Counted from the stretch's first letter, positions 43,443 to 53,549 are shown. The stretch: DNA of 64,000 nucleotides from Candidatus Gastranaerophilales bacterium (GCA_944322675.1 CALUPO010000001.1:124001-188000), one strand, 5' to 3'. Made by a program: numbers and translations. Notes: generated by a model from the sequence alone, not told the origin.

Positions 43443-45089
43443 TTATTTTGTCATTCTTTTATATTTTCTAAATAATCTTTTTTCGTCTTTTGAAAGCAAG
43501 GAAAAATCAATACATTTTTCTTCAAATGGAAATTTAACAAACGTTTTTATCTTTAGCTTATTACCTTTTTTAACTGTATAAACGGTATTTTCAAGTCTAA
43601 CTCCAAAGCATTTTTCTTTATACAATCCCGGCTCAATGGTAAATACCATATTAGGTTTAAGTTTTCTTTTTGAAAATTTTGATTTTGAAATTGAAGGTGG
43701 CATTTCATGAACATTTACCCCGACACCATGTCCTAAAGCATGATTAAATAAAAATCCGTCATTCTTTTTTGCATTTAAGATGTTACGTGCAATTTTGTCA
43801 AGTTTATAACCATTTTTAACATTTTTGGCAAAAAAAGCATTTAAGAACGCTTTTAAAACAAAAGTGTATATTTGTTTTTGTTGATTATTTGGAATACCAC
43901 GGCAAAAAGTACGGGTAATATCGGTAGCATATCCACCTTCAAAATATCCGCCTGTATCAACCAAAACAAAATCGCCGGTTTTTAAATTACAATTTTCATT
44001 TGGCACACTATAATGTATAATAGATGAATTAGATCCAAACCCCACAATTGGTGAAAAACTTAAATTGGTTGCTTTTTGACTATTTCTAAACTCAGTTTCA
44101 ATAATATCAAACAGCTTTGCTTCGTGTATTTTTTCATCGCTATTTACAATATTTTGTACTTGTTTCATTACATTATCGGTTCTTTTAAAAGCCGATCTAA
44201 GGTGGTTTATTTCTTCTTTTGTCTTAATAGCTTTTAAGTTTGAACTAAAGTTATCAGGTTTTATATTAAATTTAATACTTAAAAAATTATAATCAAATAA
44301 ATTTATTGCATTTTTGTTGATTAAAATATTTTTTATATGATTACAATTATTTAAAAAATCAATATAATCATTTTGTTTTAAAACTTTTAAAGCATTTTTA
44401 AAATCATTTTTTTCAGGAATAATAAAGTCAGTAAATAAAATAGAAGGCTTATTTTTAAAAACAATTATACGTGCAAAAAAAGTTGATGAATAGTTTTGCG
44501 TATAACTTCTCAAATTGGTAAAATAAGCAATGTCAGCAAGATTTGAAATGAATAAAGCATCTTCATCAGATTTCAAGTGCTTTTTTAACTTATTTATTTT
44601 TTGAAATGCACTTAAGCCAGAAATATACTTTGGAACAAAAGATAATGGAATACCTGTATCTATTTTTTGAGGTTTAATAAAATCAAGAACGGGGTCACTA
44701 TTTAAAAATTCATAGTTTTCAAAATATGAAGAAAATAATTTAAAAAAATTAAATGATATTTTTTTAGGATTTATTAAAATTTTATCATTTTTATCTTCGA
44801 TAATAGACTTTAAACCATCAAGGAAAGATTGAGATAAAGAAAGTTTTACAATTTCAATATTTTTATCTTTAACCTGAATCTGAGCAAGTTCGTGATATCG
44901 AGGGTCAACAAAGAGCCATATTTTATCTTTTGAATATATGACATCACCTGCCGAGCCATTGAAACCTGTCAAATGATAACGTGCATTTTGATTTAGGTCG
45001 TTAAATTCAGTCAAAAATTCATTTGTTGAGTTTACAAGGAGATATTTTGCATTTTTTTCATCTAATAGTTTATTTAAATAATCAATCAT
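43443..45089 (-). CDS. Xaa-Pro aminopeptidase (M24B)
   Basis: Removes N-terminal residues that precede proline. The ATG at 45089 gives a 548-aa protein starting MIDYLNKLLDEKNAKYLLVN, a normal N-terminus; the frame is open to 45128. Two creatinase-like N-domains precede the pita-bread domain. The dinuclear metal ligands are visible: two Asp in VDTGGYFEGGYATDITRTF, His in NHALGHGVGVNVHE, Glu in FTIEPGLY and Glu in GVRLENTVY. Length is near that of the eukaryote-like M24B group. No clear ribosome-binding site precedes the start. Confidence 0.9.
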   Translation of the reverse strand: MIDYLNKLLDEKNAKYLLVNSTNEFLTEFNDLNQNARYHLTGFNGSAGDVIYSKDKIWLFVDPRYHELAQIQVKDKNIEIVKLSLSQSFLDGLKSIIEDKNDKILINPKKISFNFFKLFSSYFENYEFLNSDPVLDFIKPQKIDTGIPLSFVPKYISGLSAFQKINKLKKHLKSDEDALFISNLADIAYFTNLRSYTQNYSSTFFARIIVFKNKPSILFTDFIIPEKNDFKNALKVLKQNDYIDFLNNCNHIKNILINKNAINLFDYNFLSIKFNIKPDNFSSNLKAIKTKEEINHLRSAFKRTDNVMKQVQNIVNSDEKIHEAKLFDIIETEFRNSQKATNLSFSPIVGFGSNSSIIHYSVPNENCNLKTGDFVLVDTGGYFEGGYATDITRTFCRGIPNNQQKQIYTFVLKAFLNAFFAKNVKNGYKLDKIARNILNAKKNDGFLFNHALGHGVGVNVHEMPPSISKSKFSKRKLKPNMVFTIEPGLYKEKCFGVRLENTVYTVKKGNKLKIKTFVKFPFEEKCIDFSLLSKDEKRLFRKYKRMTK

Positions 45090-45213
45090 AAGTTTTATTA
45101 AAACATAAAAAATTACAAAATGTAACAATTTTTTTTGAAACTAGCAAATTATTTTTTGTTCACATTTTAAGATAATGTGAATGTATGAATTGAGCGAGAA
45201 ACATTAAAATTAT

Positions 45214-45741
45214 ATGAAAATTTCTAACTTTTTTTTAAAACATATACCTGAAATGAAATTCAAAAAGAATTTTATAAAAAAAACTATTGATTTTTGTGAT
45301 AAATATGTATCATCTCCTCAACAGCGTCTTGCAATAGGCGTTACTGCACTTGTTACCCAACCATTAATTGATTATTGTAACAAGAATGTTGATGAAAAAA
45401 CACGTGATATATCTGTGCAAAAAACACTTGCAAAAGTTATTGTTGGAACCACTACCGGTTATTTTATACGTGATTTGTGTATAAAATTATCAAAAGCAAA
45501 AATATTTAATCCTAATGATATAAAAAATATTCCAAAAAATAAATTGAGAAATTATCATAATGCAATGGGAACATTTTTAGCAACAATAATTATGACAGGA
45601 ACAAATTTTATACTGGATGCTCCATTAACAGCATTTTTGACGAATCAAATAGCTAAACCATATAATGCAATAAAAAATCATTTTGTAAAAGAAAAACAAC
45701 CTCAAAAAAATGCCGATAAAATGGAGGTTAACGCACAATGA
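45214..45741 (+). CDS. Unknown membrane protein, 175 aa
   Basis: A basic protein with two or three hydrophobic stretches (LAIGVTALVTQPLIDY, KVIVGTTTGYFIRDL and GTFLATIIMTGTNFILDAPL), short charged turns, and a Lys/Gln-rich tail. I recognise no family. It overlaps the next gene by 4 bp (ATGA), so the two are co-translated. The style (helical, Lys-rich, glycine and threonine in the helices) resembles the large protein at 17695-19923. Function unknown. Confidence 0.55.
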   Translation: MKISNFFLKHIPEMKFKKNFIKKTIDFCDKYVSSPQQRLAIGVTALVTQPLIDYCNKNVDEKTRDISVQKTLAKVIVGTTTGYFIRDLCIKLSKAKIFNPNDIKNIPKNKLRNYHNAMGTFLATIIMTGTNFILDAPLTAFLTNQIAKPYNAIKNHFVKEKQPQKNADKMEVNAQ

Positions 45742-46400
45742 GTTTGAAAAAAATATTTGAATCAGGTAAAACATTTTTATATAACCAATTTTCAGAAGGC
45801 GGTGGAAACATGCTTATCTGGATGGGGGCTTTAGGATGGTTCACCGCAGCTATTGCACAAATTGTTGTTTTGAATGTAAATAAAAAAATACCTAAACAAG
45901 AAAAGGGATTTTTAATAAAACAGGAAGTTGCCGATGGTGCTGTTAATTGCGGGATGTATCTTGGTTTTACAAAACTTGTCCAAATGGGTGTTAACTGGGG
46001 ATTAGAAAAAGGTAAAATTACAACGGATACTATAAAACCTATTGTTGAAAAGGCTGCTAAGGATAAAAAAATCGATTTAACAAAGCATCTTGAAAAAAGT
46101 AATATATCTGATTTGTTAAAAGATAAAGCTTGTGATTTAGCTAAATTTAAAAAATTTAAAAATGGTGTTGATATTTTTACTAATTTAATAGCTTCAGTTA
46201 TTGCATGTAATATTGTTACTCCATTAGCAAGGAATTATATTGCTTCAATATGGTCAAAAAAAGATAAAAAAAATAAAAAGCCTCAAGTTGAACAAAATTT
46301 AATGTTAAAACCGGCATTTCAAAATAAAGTTGAGTTTAAAGGAAAAACAAATCTTAATGCATATCAACAAAATGCACTTATGAATCCTCTTAAGTTTTAA
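45738..46400 (+). CDS. Unknown membrane protein with C-terminal EFKG tag, 220 aa
   Basis: It starts inside the end of the preceding gene with a good GGAGG site. Hydrophobic segments are GGNMLIWMGALGWFTAAIAQ (about 22-41), VNCGMYLGFTKLVQMGVNW and FTNLIASVIACNIVTPLARN, separated by lysine-rich loops. The C-terminus reads FQNKVEFKGKTNLNAYQQNA, a motif like the SF-K/G-G tags in three other proteins of the window but located at the end. Family not recognised. Partner of the 45214 gene by coupling. Confidence 0.55.
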   Translation: MSLKKIFESGKTFLYNQFSEGGGNMLIWMGALGWFTAAIAQIVVLNVNKKIPKQEKGFLIKQEVADGAVNCGMYLGFTKLVQMGVNWGLEKGKITTDTIKPIVEKAAKDKKIDLTKHLEKSNISDLLKDKACDLAKFKKFKNGVDIFTNLIASVIACNIVTPLARNYIASIWSKKDKKNKKPQVEQNLMLKPAFQNKVEFKGKTNLNAYQQNALMNPLKF

Positions 46401-46486
46401 GTTTTATAATTCTACTTTATAAAAAACTTGAAAATGGACATAAAATATGATAATATGCCTTAGTAAGTTAAAAGAGGTAGTTAATT

Positions 46487-46951
46487 ATGAAAAAAAATTT
46501 AAAAATTACAGCTCTATGTGTATGTACATTTTTACTTGGTATGACAATCAATAACCAGGTTCAGTCTTTACCTGCTAATTTAAAAGTTGGAGTGGTTGAT
46601 GTACAAAAAGTTCTTCAAAGTTCTAATCAGTTAAAAGCTTTAAATGCACAACGTCAAAAAGATGTGAATGCTTTAACACAATTTGTAAACAAAGCACGAA
46701 CAGAAGTTGCTGCTGAAAAAGATGCTAAGAAGAAAAAAGCATTAGAGGATAAATATAATGCAGAATTAAATGCTCGTCGTGATAAAATAAATAAAGACTA
46801 TTCAACAAAATTGGCTGCTATTGATAAATCTCTTGCTACAACTATTACAGCTAAAGCAAAAGCAGGTAGATATGATTTTGTATTCAAAAAAGATGCTGTA
46901 TTATTTGGTGGTGATGATTTAACAACTAGTGTTCAACAAGCTGTTAAATAA
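46487..46951 (+). CDS. OmpH/Skp-family periplasmic chaperone
   Basis: A 154-aa exported protein. The signal peptide (LKITALCVCTFLLGMTINNQ) is followed by KVGVVDVQKVLQSSNQLKAL, the characteristic Skp/OmpH N-terminus. A long coiled coil follows (LNAQRQKDVNALTQFVNKAR through LNARRDKINKDY), then the return strand VFKKDAVLFGGDDLT. Skp holds outer-membrane proteins during transit. GAGG precedes the ATG and an intrinsic terminator follows. Confidence 0.85.
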   Translation: MKKNLKITALCVCTFLLGMTINNQVQSLPANLKVGVVDVQKVLQSSNQLKALNAQRQKDVNALTQFVNKARTEVAAEKDAKKKKALEDKYNAELNARRDKINKDYSTKLAAIDKSLATTITAKAKAGRYDFVFKKDAVLFGGDDLTTSVQQAVK

Positions 46952-46968
46952 ATTTTTATTTTTATTAT

Positions 46969-46999
46969 AAAAAGCCCTGTTTTTAAAACAGGGCTTTTT
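46969..46999. terminator. Terminator after the ompH-like gene
   Basis: AAAAAGCCCTG and CAGGGCTTTTT form the stem around a T/A loop, then TGTTGTTTG. Since hydA converges from the other side, it may stop both. Confidence 0.85.
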
Positions 47000-47034
47000 G
47001 TTGTTTGTTGCTATTAATAATTTTCACAACTATT

Positions 47035-48780
47035 TTAAACTAAATCCTTATATGAATTTTTGAACTTATCGGAATAATGAGTATGAAGAAGTTCATGTGC
47101 TTTATGAGAATTTGGTTCTTTTAAAAACTCATCATATAGTTTTTTAATTTCAGGATTTTCATACGACATACGATGTGGCAATTCACGATCTTCCTTATAA
47201 AGTCCATTTGCTCTTTTTTCCTTAATAGAAATATCATCACAACTTCTTAGTTGTCCGCCACCATTTATACAACCGCCAGGACAAGCCATAACTTCAAGTA
47301 TATGAAAATCTGTTTCACCATTTTTAAGCTGTTGTAAAGTTTTTTCAGCTTCTTTTAAAGTAGAAACGATTCTAACTTTGACTTTTGTACCTTTAACATC
47401 CACTTCAACATCTTTTTGACGTGAATTTTTGTCAACACCACGCATTTGAACTATGTCAACATCTTTTAAAGGTTCATTTGTCACCATATAATAAGCAGTT
47501 CTTAATGCTGCTTCGGCAACACCACCGGATGCTCCAAATATTGTTGCGGCACCTGAATATTGTTCAAAAGGTGAATCACCCTCACTTGGTTCAAGTTCAG
47601 ATAGGTCTATACCTGCTGATTTAATCATTTTGGCTATTTCATAAGTAGTTAAAACAACATCTGTTTCGTCTTTTAATTCCTGACGTGCTGCTTCAGCTTT
47701 TTTAGCTGTGCAAGGCATTATTGAAATGACTTTAATGTTATCTTTTGTAAACCCTTCAAAATATTGCGGCACCAATTCTTTTAAAACAGGTGACAACATT
47801 CCCTGTGGTGATTTACAAGTTGAAAGATGATTTAACATATCAGGATGTTGTGTTTCCATATAACGTATCCAGGCAGGGCAACAAGATGTAAATAGTGGAA
47901 GGTTTTTACCCTCTTTTAAACGTCCTAAAAACTCTTGTGCTTCTTCCATAATGGTTAAATCAGCAGAAAAATTAGTGTCAAAAACAAGATCAAAACCAAT
48001 CTGTTTTAAAGCTGTATTTAAAAGTCCTATAACATTATCACCTGGCTTTAATCCAAAAGCTTCGCCCAAAGCGACCCTAACTGATGGAGCAATTTGAACA
48101 AGAGTTTTTACCTTTTCATCGTTAACCATATCCCAAACTTTATCTATTTCTGATTTGATAGTCAAAGCACCGGTTGGGCAAACAGCCTGACACTGACCGC
48201 AATAAACGCAATCAACAGAAGACAATTCCCGTCCTGCAAAAGGCTGCACCTGTGTTTTTGACCCGCGATTTGCAAAACCTAAAACAGAATGTCCTTGAAA
48301 CTCAGAACAAGCTCTTACACAAGCACCACACAATATACATTTGTTGGGATCACGAACTATTGATGGGTTGCTATCATCAATTGGTAACATTTCTTTGCGT
48401 TGTATGTATTTTAAATCTGTTATACCGTATTCGTTTGCATATTTTTGCAAGTCACAATTACCTGATTTTTCACAAGTTGTGCATTCACGATTATGGTTTG
48501 CAAGAAGCAATTCTAAAACTGTTTTACGAATACGTCTTACACGCATTGTGTTTGTTTTAACCCTTAAACCGGCTTCAGGTGGCATTGTGCAAGATGACTG
48601 TATACCACGACCGTCTATTTCAACAACGCATAATCTGCAAGCACCAAATTGGGTTAAATCCGGACGATAACATAAAGTTGGAACAGAAAAGCCGGCTTTT
48701 TTAATTACTTCCAACAAATTTGGCTCGTTTGTAAACTCAACTTCTTTACCGTTTATAAATAATGTTTTTTTATCACTCAT
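47035..48780 (-). CDS. hydA: [FeFe] hydrogenase catalytic subunit of a HydABC complex
   Basis: Produces or oxidises H2 at an H-cluster. Domains of the 581-aa protein: an N-terminal [2Fe-2S] ferredoxin (Cys37, 48, 51, 64); a His-ligated [4Fe-4S] site (His96, Cys100, 103, 109); two [4Fe-4S] clusters (CILCGACVRAC, CVYCGQCQAVCP); then H-cluster motifs L1 FTSCCPAW (about 297-304), L2 MPCTAKKAEA (355-364) and L3 EVMACPGGCINGGGQ (496-510). It is the last gene of hydC-hydB-hydA, transcribed on the minus strand with 18 bp after hydB. With the flavin subunit it should couple NAD(H), and probably ferredoxin, to H2 (electron bifurcation), the usual role of such trimers in fermenters. Confidence 0.95.
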   Translation of the reverse strand: MSDKKTLFINGKEVEFTNEPNLLEVIKKAGFSVPTLCYRPDLTQFGACRLCVVEIDGRGIQSSCTMPPEAGLRVKTNTMRVRRIRKTVLELLLANHNRECTTCEKSGNCDLQKYANEYGITDLKYIQRKEMLPIDDSNPSIVRDPNKCILCGACVRACSEFQGHSVLGFANRGSKTQVQPFAGRELSSVDCVYCGQCQAVCPTGALTIKSEIDKVWDMVNDEKVKTLVQIAPSVRVALGEAFGLKPGDNVIGLLNTALKQIGFDLVFDTNFSADLTIMEEAQEFLGRLKEGKNLPLFTSCCPAWIRYMETQHPDMLNHLSTCKSPQGMLSPVLKELVPQYFEGFTKDNIKVISIMPCTAKKAEAARQELKDETDVVLTTYEIAKMIKSAGIDLSELEPSEGDSPFEQYSGAATIFGASGGVAEAALRTAYYMVTNEPLKDVDIVQMRGVDKNSRQKDVEVDVKGTKVKVRIVSTLKEAEKTLQQLKNGETDFHILEVMACPGGCINGGGQLRSCDDISIKEKRANGLYKEDRELPHRMSYENPEIKKLYDEFLKEPNSHKAHELLHTHYSDKFKNSYKDLV

Positions 48781-48798
48781 ATTTTTAATCCTTCTTAA

Positions 48799-50649
48799 TT
48801 ACTTTTGTTCAATAGCTTTAAATGGACAAGCATTAACACAATTGCCGCATTTTATACATTTATTTTGGTCAATATGATGAGCTTGTTTAACTTCACCAAC
48901 AATAGCTCCTACAGGACAATTGCGAGCACATTTTGTACAGCCTTTGCATTTTTCTTCATTAATAACTATTGTCTTCATAGCCTTACAAACACCGGCGGGA
49001 CATTTTTTATCACGGATATGTGCTATATATTCATCACGGAAGTATTTTAAAGTTGACAAAACAGGATTTGGTGCAGTTTTGCCTAATCCGCACAAAGAAC
49101 CGTCCTTAACAGCCAAAGCGAGTTCTTCTAACTTGTCTAAATCCGACATTTCACCTTGACCTTTAACTATTTTTTCAAGTATTTTTAACATATTTTTAGT
49201 ACCTTCTCGACATGGCACGCATTTACCGCAGGATTCATGCTGTGTAAAGTTCATAAAGAAACGTGCAACTTCAACAATACAAGTATCTTCATTCATAACA
49301 ACAAGCCCGCCTGAGCCTACCATTGCACCGGCTTTAATAAGGTTATCATAATCCATAGGTAAATCAAGGTGTTCTTCTGTTAAACAGCCGCCACTTGGTC
49401 CACCAATTTGAACGGCTTTAAATTTTTTGCCATTTCGGATACCACCACCAATATCAAAAACTATTTCACGCAAAGTTGTTCCCATAGGCACTTCAATAAG
49501 TCCTGTGTTGTTAACTTCACCTGTTAGTGCAAAAGTTTTTGTTCCTTTTGAAGTTTCAGTACCAAATGAACTAAACCAGCTTGCACCTTTAATAATGATA
49601 GAAGGTACATTTGCAAGTGTTTCAACGTTATTTATAATAGTAGGACGTCCAAAAAGTCCTTGATTTGCAGGAAATGGAGGTTTGGGTCTTGGCATACCAC
49701 GTTCACCTTCAATTGAGGCAATTAATGCTGTTTCCTCACCACAAACAAATGCACCGGCTCCTTCTTTAATATGAATTGTGAAGTTAAAATCGCTATTCAT
49801 GATATTTTTTCCTAAGAATCCGGCTGCTTCAGCATCAGCTATAGCACGACGAAGTCTTTTTATAGCAAGCGGATATTCAGCACGGATATAGATATAAGCT
49901 TCATCCGACCCAATGGCAAAACCGGCTATTGCCATACCTTCAAGCAAGCGATGTGGATCACCTTCCATTAAACTTCTATCCATAAATGCACCAGGATCAC
50001 CTTCATCACCATTGCAAATTACATAACTTTTTCCACCTTTATTGGCAGCTGCAAACTTCCATTTTCTACCTGTAGGGAAACCGCCACCGCCACGGCCACG
50101 CAAGCCTGATGCTTCAATTTCATTTATTACCCAATCAGGGTCGTTTTTCATTAAAACTTTATGCAAACCTTCATAAGCACCAACGTTTAAGGCGTCTTCT
50201 AATGATTCAGCATTAATACGCCCGCAATGTTCTAAAGATGTTCTTGTTTGTTTTGCATAAAAATCTATTTCTTCGTTTTTAAACACATGTTTTTTTGTTT
50301 TCGGGTCAACGTATAACAATCTTTCAACCGGTTTTCCAGATTTAATATGGCTTTCAATAATTTCTTCAACATCAGATTCTTTAACGTTTGTATAAGTAAC
50401 ATCTAAATCCGGAATGACGACAAGTACGCCCTTTTCGCAAAACCCGTGGCAGCCTGTTGGAATAACTGTCATTTTATCGTGATTTGTCAAATTGCCTACA
50501 TTTGCACCCAGTTCTTCAAACTTTTTTATAACATTAGAAGCACCGTTTGCTATACATCCTGTACCTGAACATACTAGAACTCGCAATCCCTGTGCTTTTA
50601 TTGCTGCTTTAATATTTTCCTTTTCTTTATTTATATCAATAATTGCCAT
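48799..50649 (-). CDS. hydB: NuoF-like flavin subunit of the hydrogenase (HydB)
   Basis: The 616-aa subunit binds NAD(H) and FMN. The N-terminal thioredoxin-like [2Fe-2S] domain has CSGTGCIANGA and a later GCHGFCEKGVL. The FMN/NAD core has GLRGRGGGGFPTGRKW and CNGDEGDPGAFMDR, followed by GAGAFVCGEETALIASIEG. A [4Fe-4S] site lies in ESCGKCVPCREGTKNM and CGLG. The C-terminus adds two ferredoxin clusters (CKGCTKCARNCPVGAI and CIKCGNCVNACPFKAI), a layout typical of HydB rather than NuoF of complex I. It starts 4 bp after the end of hydC. Confidence 0.93.
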   Translation of the reverse strand: MAIIDINKEKENIKAAIKAQGLRVLVCSGTGCIANGASNVIKKFEELGANVGNLTNHDKMTVIPTGCHGFCEKGVLVVIPDLDVTYTNVKESDVEEIIESHIKSGKPVERLLYVDPKTKKHVFKNEEIDFYAKQTRTSLEHCGRINAESLEDALNVGAYEGLHKVLMKNDPDWVINEIEASGLRGRGGGGFPTGRKWKFAAANKGGKSYVICNGDEGDPGAFMDRSLMEGDPHRLLEGMAIAGFAIGSDEAYIYIRAEYPLAIKRLRRAIADAEAAGFLGKNIMNSDFNFTIHIKEGAGAFVCGEETALIASIEGERGMPRPKPPFPANQGLFGRPTIINNVETLANVPSIIIKGASWFSSFGTETSKGTKTFALTGEVNNTGLIEVPMGTTLREIVFDIGGGIRNGKKFKAVQIGGPSGGCLTEEHLDLPMDYDNLIKAGAMVGSGGLVVMNEDTCIVEVARFFMNFTQHESCGKCVPCREGTKNMLKILEKIVKGQGEMSDLDKLEELALAVKDGSLCGLGKTAPNPVLSTLKYFRDEYIAHIRDKKCPAGVCKAMKTIVINEEKCKGCTKCARNCPVGAIVGEVKQAHHIDQNKCIKCGNCVNACPFKAIEQK

Positions 50650-50653
50650 ATTA

Positions 50654-51160
50654 TTAACCCTCTTTTTCTTCTTTAATAATGGTATCTATGATTATTTTTA
50701 CAGCATCCTCTGTCATTTGAGGATAAACTTTTTCGTTTATAACCATAACAGGAGCCAACCCGCAAGCACCCAAACAACTTACTGTTTCAACAGTAAACAA
50801 ACCATCTTGAGAAGTATACTTGCCTTCTTTTAAGTTTAATATTGAACGTAATGCGTTTAGTACAGGCATTGAACCACGAACGTGACAAGCTGTTCCATCA
50901 CATACTTTTACTTCATATTTGCCTTTTGGCTCCAATGAAAACTGTGCATAAAATGTAGCAACACCATAAACAGTTGCAGGTGACACACCTTCTATTTTTG
51001 TGCCAATATATGTTAATGCTTCTTCGGGCAAATAACGATATTTTTCTTGAACTTTTTGTAAAATTGCGATTAAATTTGACTTTTTGTATTCATAATCACG
51101 CAATATGCTATCAATAAGCTTAAAATCAATAGCATTTTGACTTTGAGTTTGAAGACCCAT
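50654..51160 (-). CDS. hydC: NuoE-like [2Fe-2S] subunit of the hydrogenase (HydC)
   Basis: A 168-aa thioredoxin-fold subunit. The helical N-terminus (LIAILQKVQEKYRYLPEEAL) is followed by ATVYGVATFYAQFSLEPKGK and the four cluster cysteines in VCDGTACHVRGS and CLGACGLAP. It is first in the hyd operon, with AAGGAG before the ATG. The order C-B-A is common for bifurcating hydrogenases. Confidence 0.93.
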   Translation of the reverse strand: MGLQTQSQNAIDFKLIDSILRDYEYKKSNLIAILQKVQEKYRYLPEEALTYIGTKIEGVSPATVYGVATFYAQFSLEPKGKYEVKVCDGTACHVRGSMPVLNALRSILNLKEGKYTSQDGLFTVETVSCLGACGLAPVMVINEKVYPQMTEDAVKIIIDTIIKEEKEG

Positions 51161-51701
51161 GCAGCAATTCTCCTTCCTATTAAATTTATAACAAACATTC
51201 TCATATAAAAGTGTAGCATAAACATTTTATTTTTTCCAATATTTTTTTAAGGAAGTTATATATCAAATTAACCCCAAAAAGTAAGAACCTTAATAAAATT
51301 TCTTCATCCTCAAAGCGTAGAAAATTTAGGATGTAAGTTTAAATCTTCAAGCTGTTCAGGATTTTACCCACGTTAAAAATCATCTTCCAATGTTTTTTCG
51401 CTGAATGTATTTTTTTATATTTGTAAGATGCTGAAACGAGTTCAGTATGACGAGGAAGGGGAGGAGGAAAAAAAGGTGTTGCAGGGGGGCTGCTTCGCTT
51501 GTGAACCAGACTTACAACACTTGTACCTCAACAAGTGTTCGCTTTGTTAAGTTGAAAATGAGATGAAATCAAATTTACATATTATAGTAATTGACTAAAA
51601 TTTAGTATTTAAATCTATTTTTACCTATACCATTTATTGCCATAATTTTTTTTATAATGTAAAATTATAGTATTGAATGTATTATTTTAGGTAAAATTTA
51701 T
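51161..51701. other. Intergenic stretch of 541 bp between hydC and glmS
   Basis: Holds no gene that I can support. It includes a palindromic repeat-like segment near 51427-51451 (CTGAA-ACGAG-TTCAG, followed by TATGACG) of a type scattered in many bacterial genomes. A hairpin, AACACTTGT (51516-51524) with ACAAGTGTT (51531-51539), lies in a G-rich patch. The part around 51460-51560 is GC-richer than the rest but does not carry the core of the four repeat islands. Confidence 0.55.
51637..51665 (+). promoter_or_regulatory. Likely glmS promoter
   Basis: TTGCCA (51637-51642), 17 bases, TAAAAT (51660-51665), 36 bases before the glmS ATG. A TATAAT at 51653-51658 is a possible alternative -10. The leader is too short for a glmS ribozyme. 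Confidence 0.5.
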
Positions 51702-53549
51702 ATGTGTGGAATAGTAGGTTATATAGGAAGCCGCAATACAGTTGATGTACTTTTAAACGGATTGACAAGTCTTGAATATCGCGGATACGATTCAAGCGGT
51801 GTTTCAGTTTATGATAGGGATGATGGAGAAATTAAAATCTTTAAAGCCGAAGGTAAGTTAAATAATTTAAAAGAAATATTAAAAAATGATACCACTTTAA
51901 AAACACCCGGTATTGGTATAGGTCACATTCGTTGGGCTACGCATGGAGTACCTTCGGTTGAAAATGCTCATCCACATACTTGTAACTGTGGCAATCTCGT
52001 TATTGTACATAATGGTATTATTGAAAACTATTTGGAATTAAAAAGTAAACTTGAAAATTTAGGCTGCAAATTTAAATCTCAAACAGACACAGAAACTATA
52101 GCTCATCTTATTGCCCAAAAATATAAAGAAGAACAAAATTTAACAAATGCTGTAAGAAATGCCGTTAAAGAACTTAAAGGTGCTTATGCTCTTTGCGTTA
52201 TGCATAGAAATGAGCCTAATTTAATTGTTGCTGCCAGAAAAAATGCACCATTACTTATTGGTGTTGGAAATAATGAAAATTTTATAGCCTCCGATGTGCC
52301 GGCTATTATTTCATATACAAAGCATGCTTGTTATTTAAATGATGATGAAATAGCAACAGTTTGGGCAAACAAATTTGAAGTTTGTGATTTAGAAGGTAAA
52401 ATAATAAACAAACGTGTTGAAATATTGCCCTGGGAATCTCAAACAATTAATAAAATGGGCTATAAACATTTTATGCTAAAAGAAATACATGAACAGCCTG
52501 ATGTTGTGCGTAATGTTTTATCAAATAAGTTAATTGACGCCAACACAAAAATAAAACTTGATGAAGTGAAGTTAAATAGTGATACAATAAAGAATCTTAG
52601 TCGTATTGAAATAATAGCTTGCGGGACATCCCTTCATGCTGCTATGGTTGGAAAATATATTATTGAAAGTATGACAAAAATTGCCGTTGATGTTGAAGCT
52701 TCAAGTGAATACATATATCGAGAAAAAACCACAAACGAAAATACTCTGGTTATTGGGGTTTCTCAAAGCGGGGAAACAGCCGACACAATCACTGCAATTC
52801 GCCAAGCAAAGCAAACGGGTGCTCATATTTTAATTATTACAAATAGACCTGATTCAACAATGGCACGTGAAGCTCATAGTCTTGTTCCTGTCAATGCAGG
52901 AATTGAAGTATCGGTAGCTGCAACAAAATCATATATGGCACAAGTTTTATCTTTTTATCTTTTTGCTATTTATTTAAGTGAAATTAAAAATACAATGAAT
53001 AGTGAACAGTTAATTAATTTAAAATTTGAACTTCTAAAACTTCCAAATCTTGTTGAAACAATTTTACAACATGAGGATGAAATAAAAAAATGTGCTTCAA
53101 AATATGCTTCGACAAAGGATTTTATCTATATTTCCCGTGGAATAAACCTTGCAAGTGCTTATGAAGGTGCTTTAAAACTTAAAGAAATAAGTTATATAAA
53201 TGCTACAGGTTATCCTGCAGGAGAGTTAAAACATGGGCCAATTGCAATGTTGGACGAAACAATGCCTGTTATGGTAATAATGATGCCAGGTGTTGTTTAT
53301 GAAAAAATATTATCAAATGCACAAGAGGCAAAAGCACGTCATGCTAAGCTTATTGCATTAACATCATCAAATGATCCTAAATTATATGACACATTTGATG
53401 ATATTATAAAAATTCCTCAAATATGTGAAATGTTGTCGCCGGCATTAACATGTGTGCCACTTCAGCTTTTTGCATATTATATAGCAGAGTTTTTAGGCAA
53501 AGATGTTGACCAGCCGCGTAACCTTGCAAAATCTGTGACAGTTGAATAA
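51702..53549 (+). CDS. glmS: Glutamine-fructose-6-phosphate aminotransferase
   Basis: GlmS makes glucosamine-6-phosphate for peptidoglycan and LPS. The 615-aa protein starts MCGIVGYIGSRNTVDVLLNG, so the catalytic N-terminal Cys is exposed after Met removal. The glutaminase domain (EYRGYDSSGVSV, HIRWATHGVPSVENAHPH) is followed by two SIS domains with GTSLHAAMVGKYIIE, SQSGETADT, SVAATKSYMAQ and LKEISYINATGYPAGELKHG. It ends DVDQPRNLAKSVTVE. All catalytic residues are present. A stand-alone SIS paralogue is at 2615. Confidence 0.97.
   Translation: MCGIVGYIGSRNTVDVLLNGLTSLEYRGYDSSGVSVYDRDDGEIKIFKAEGKLNNLKEILKNDTTLKTPGIGIGHIRWATHGVPSVENAHPHTCNCGNLVIVHNGIIENYLELKSKLENLGCKFKSQTDTETIAHLIAQKYKEEQNLTNAVRNAVKELKGAYALCVMHRNEPNLIVAARKNAPLLIGVGNNENFIASDVPAIISYTKHACYLNDDEIATVWANKFEVCDLEGKIINKRVEILPWESQTINKMGYKHFMLKEIHEQPDVVRNVLSNKLIDANTKIKLDEVKLNSDTIKNLSRIEIIACGTSLHAAMVGKYIIESMTKIAVDVEASSEYIYREKTTNENTLVIGVSQSGETADTITAIRQAKQTGAHILIITNRPDSTMAREAHSLVPVNAGIEVSVAATKSYMAQVLSFYLFAIYLSEIKNTMNSEQLINLKFELLKLPNLVETILQHEDEIKKCASKYASTKDFIYISRGINLASAYEGALKLKEISYINATGYPAGELKHGPIAMLDETMPVMVIMMPGVVYEKILSNAQEAKARHAKLIALTSSNDPKLYDTFDDIIKIPQICEMLSPALTCVPLQLFAYYIAEFLGKDVDQPRNLAKSVTVE

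Noticed and set aside
51427-51451. Member of the same structured repeat family between hydC and glmS
   Set aside because: The CTGAA-ACGAG-TTCAG palindrome and the G-rich patch do not contain the core or modules A-D, so it is a different, common type of palindrome.
51585-51701. glmS ribozyme in the glmS leader
   Set aside because: The likely promoter is only 36-60 bases before the ATG, too short for the ribozyme, and I see none of its core.
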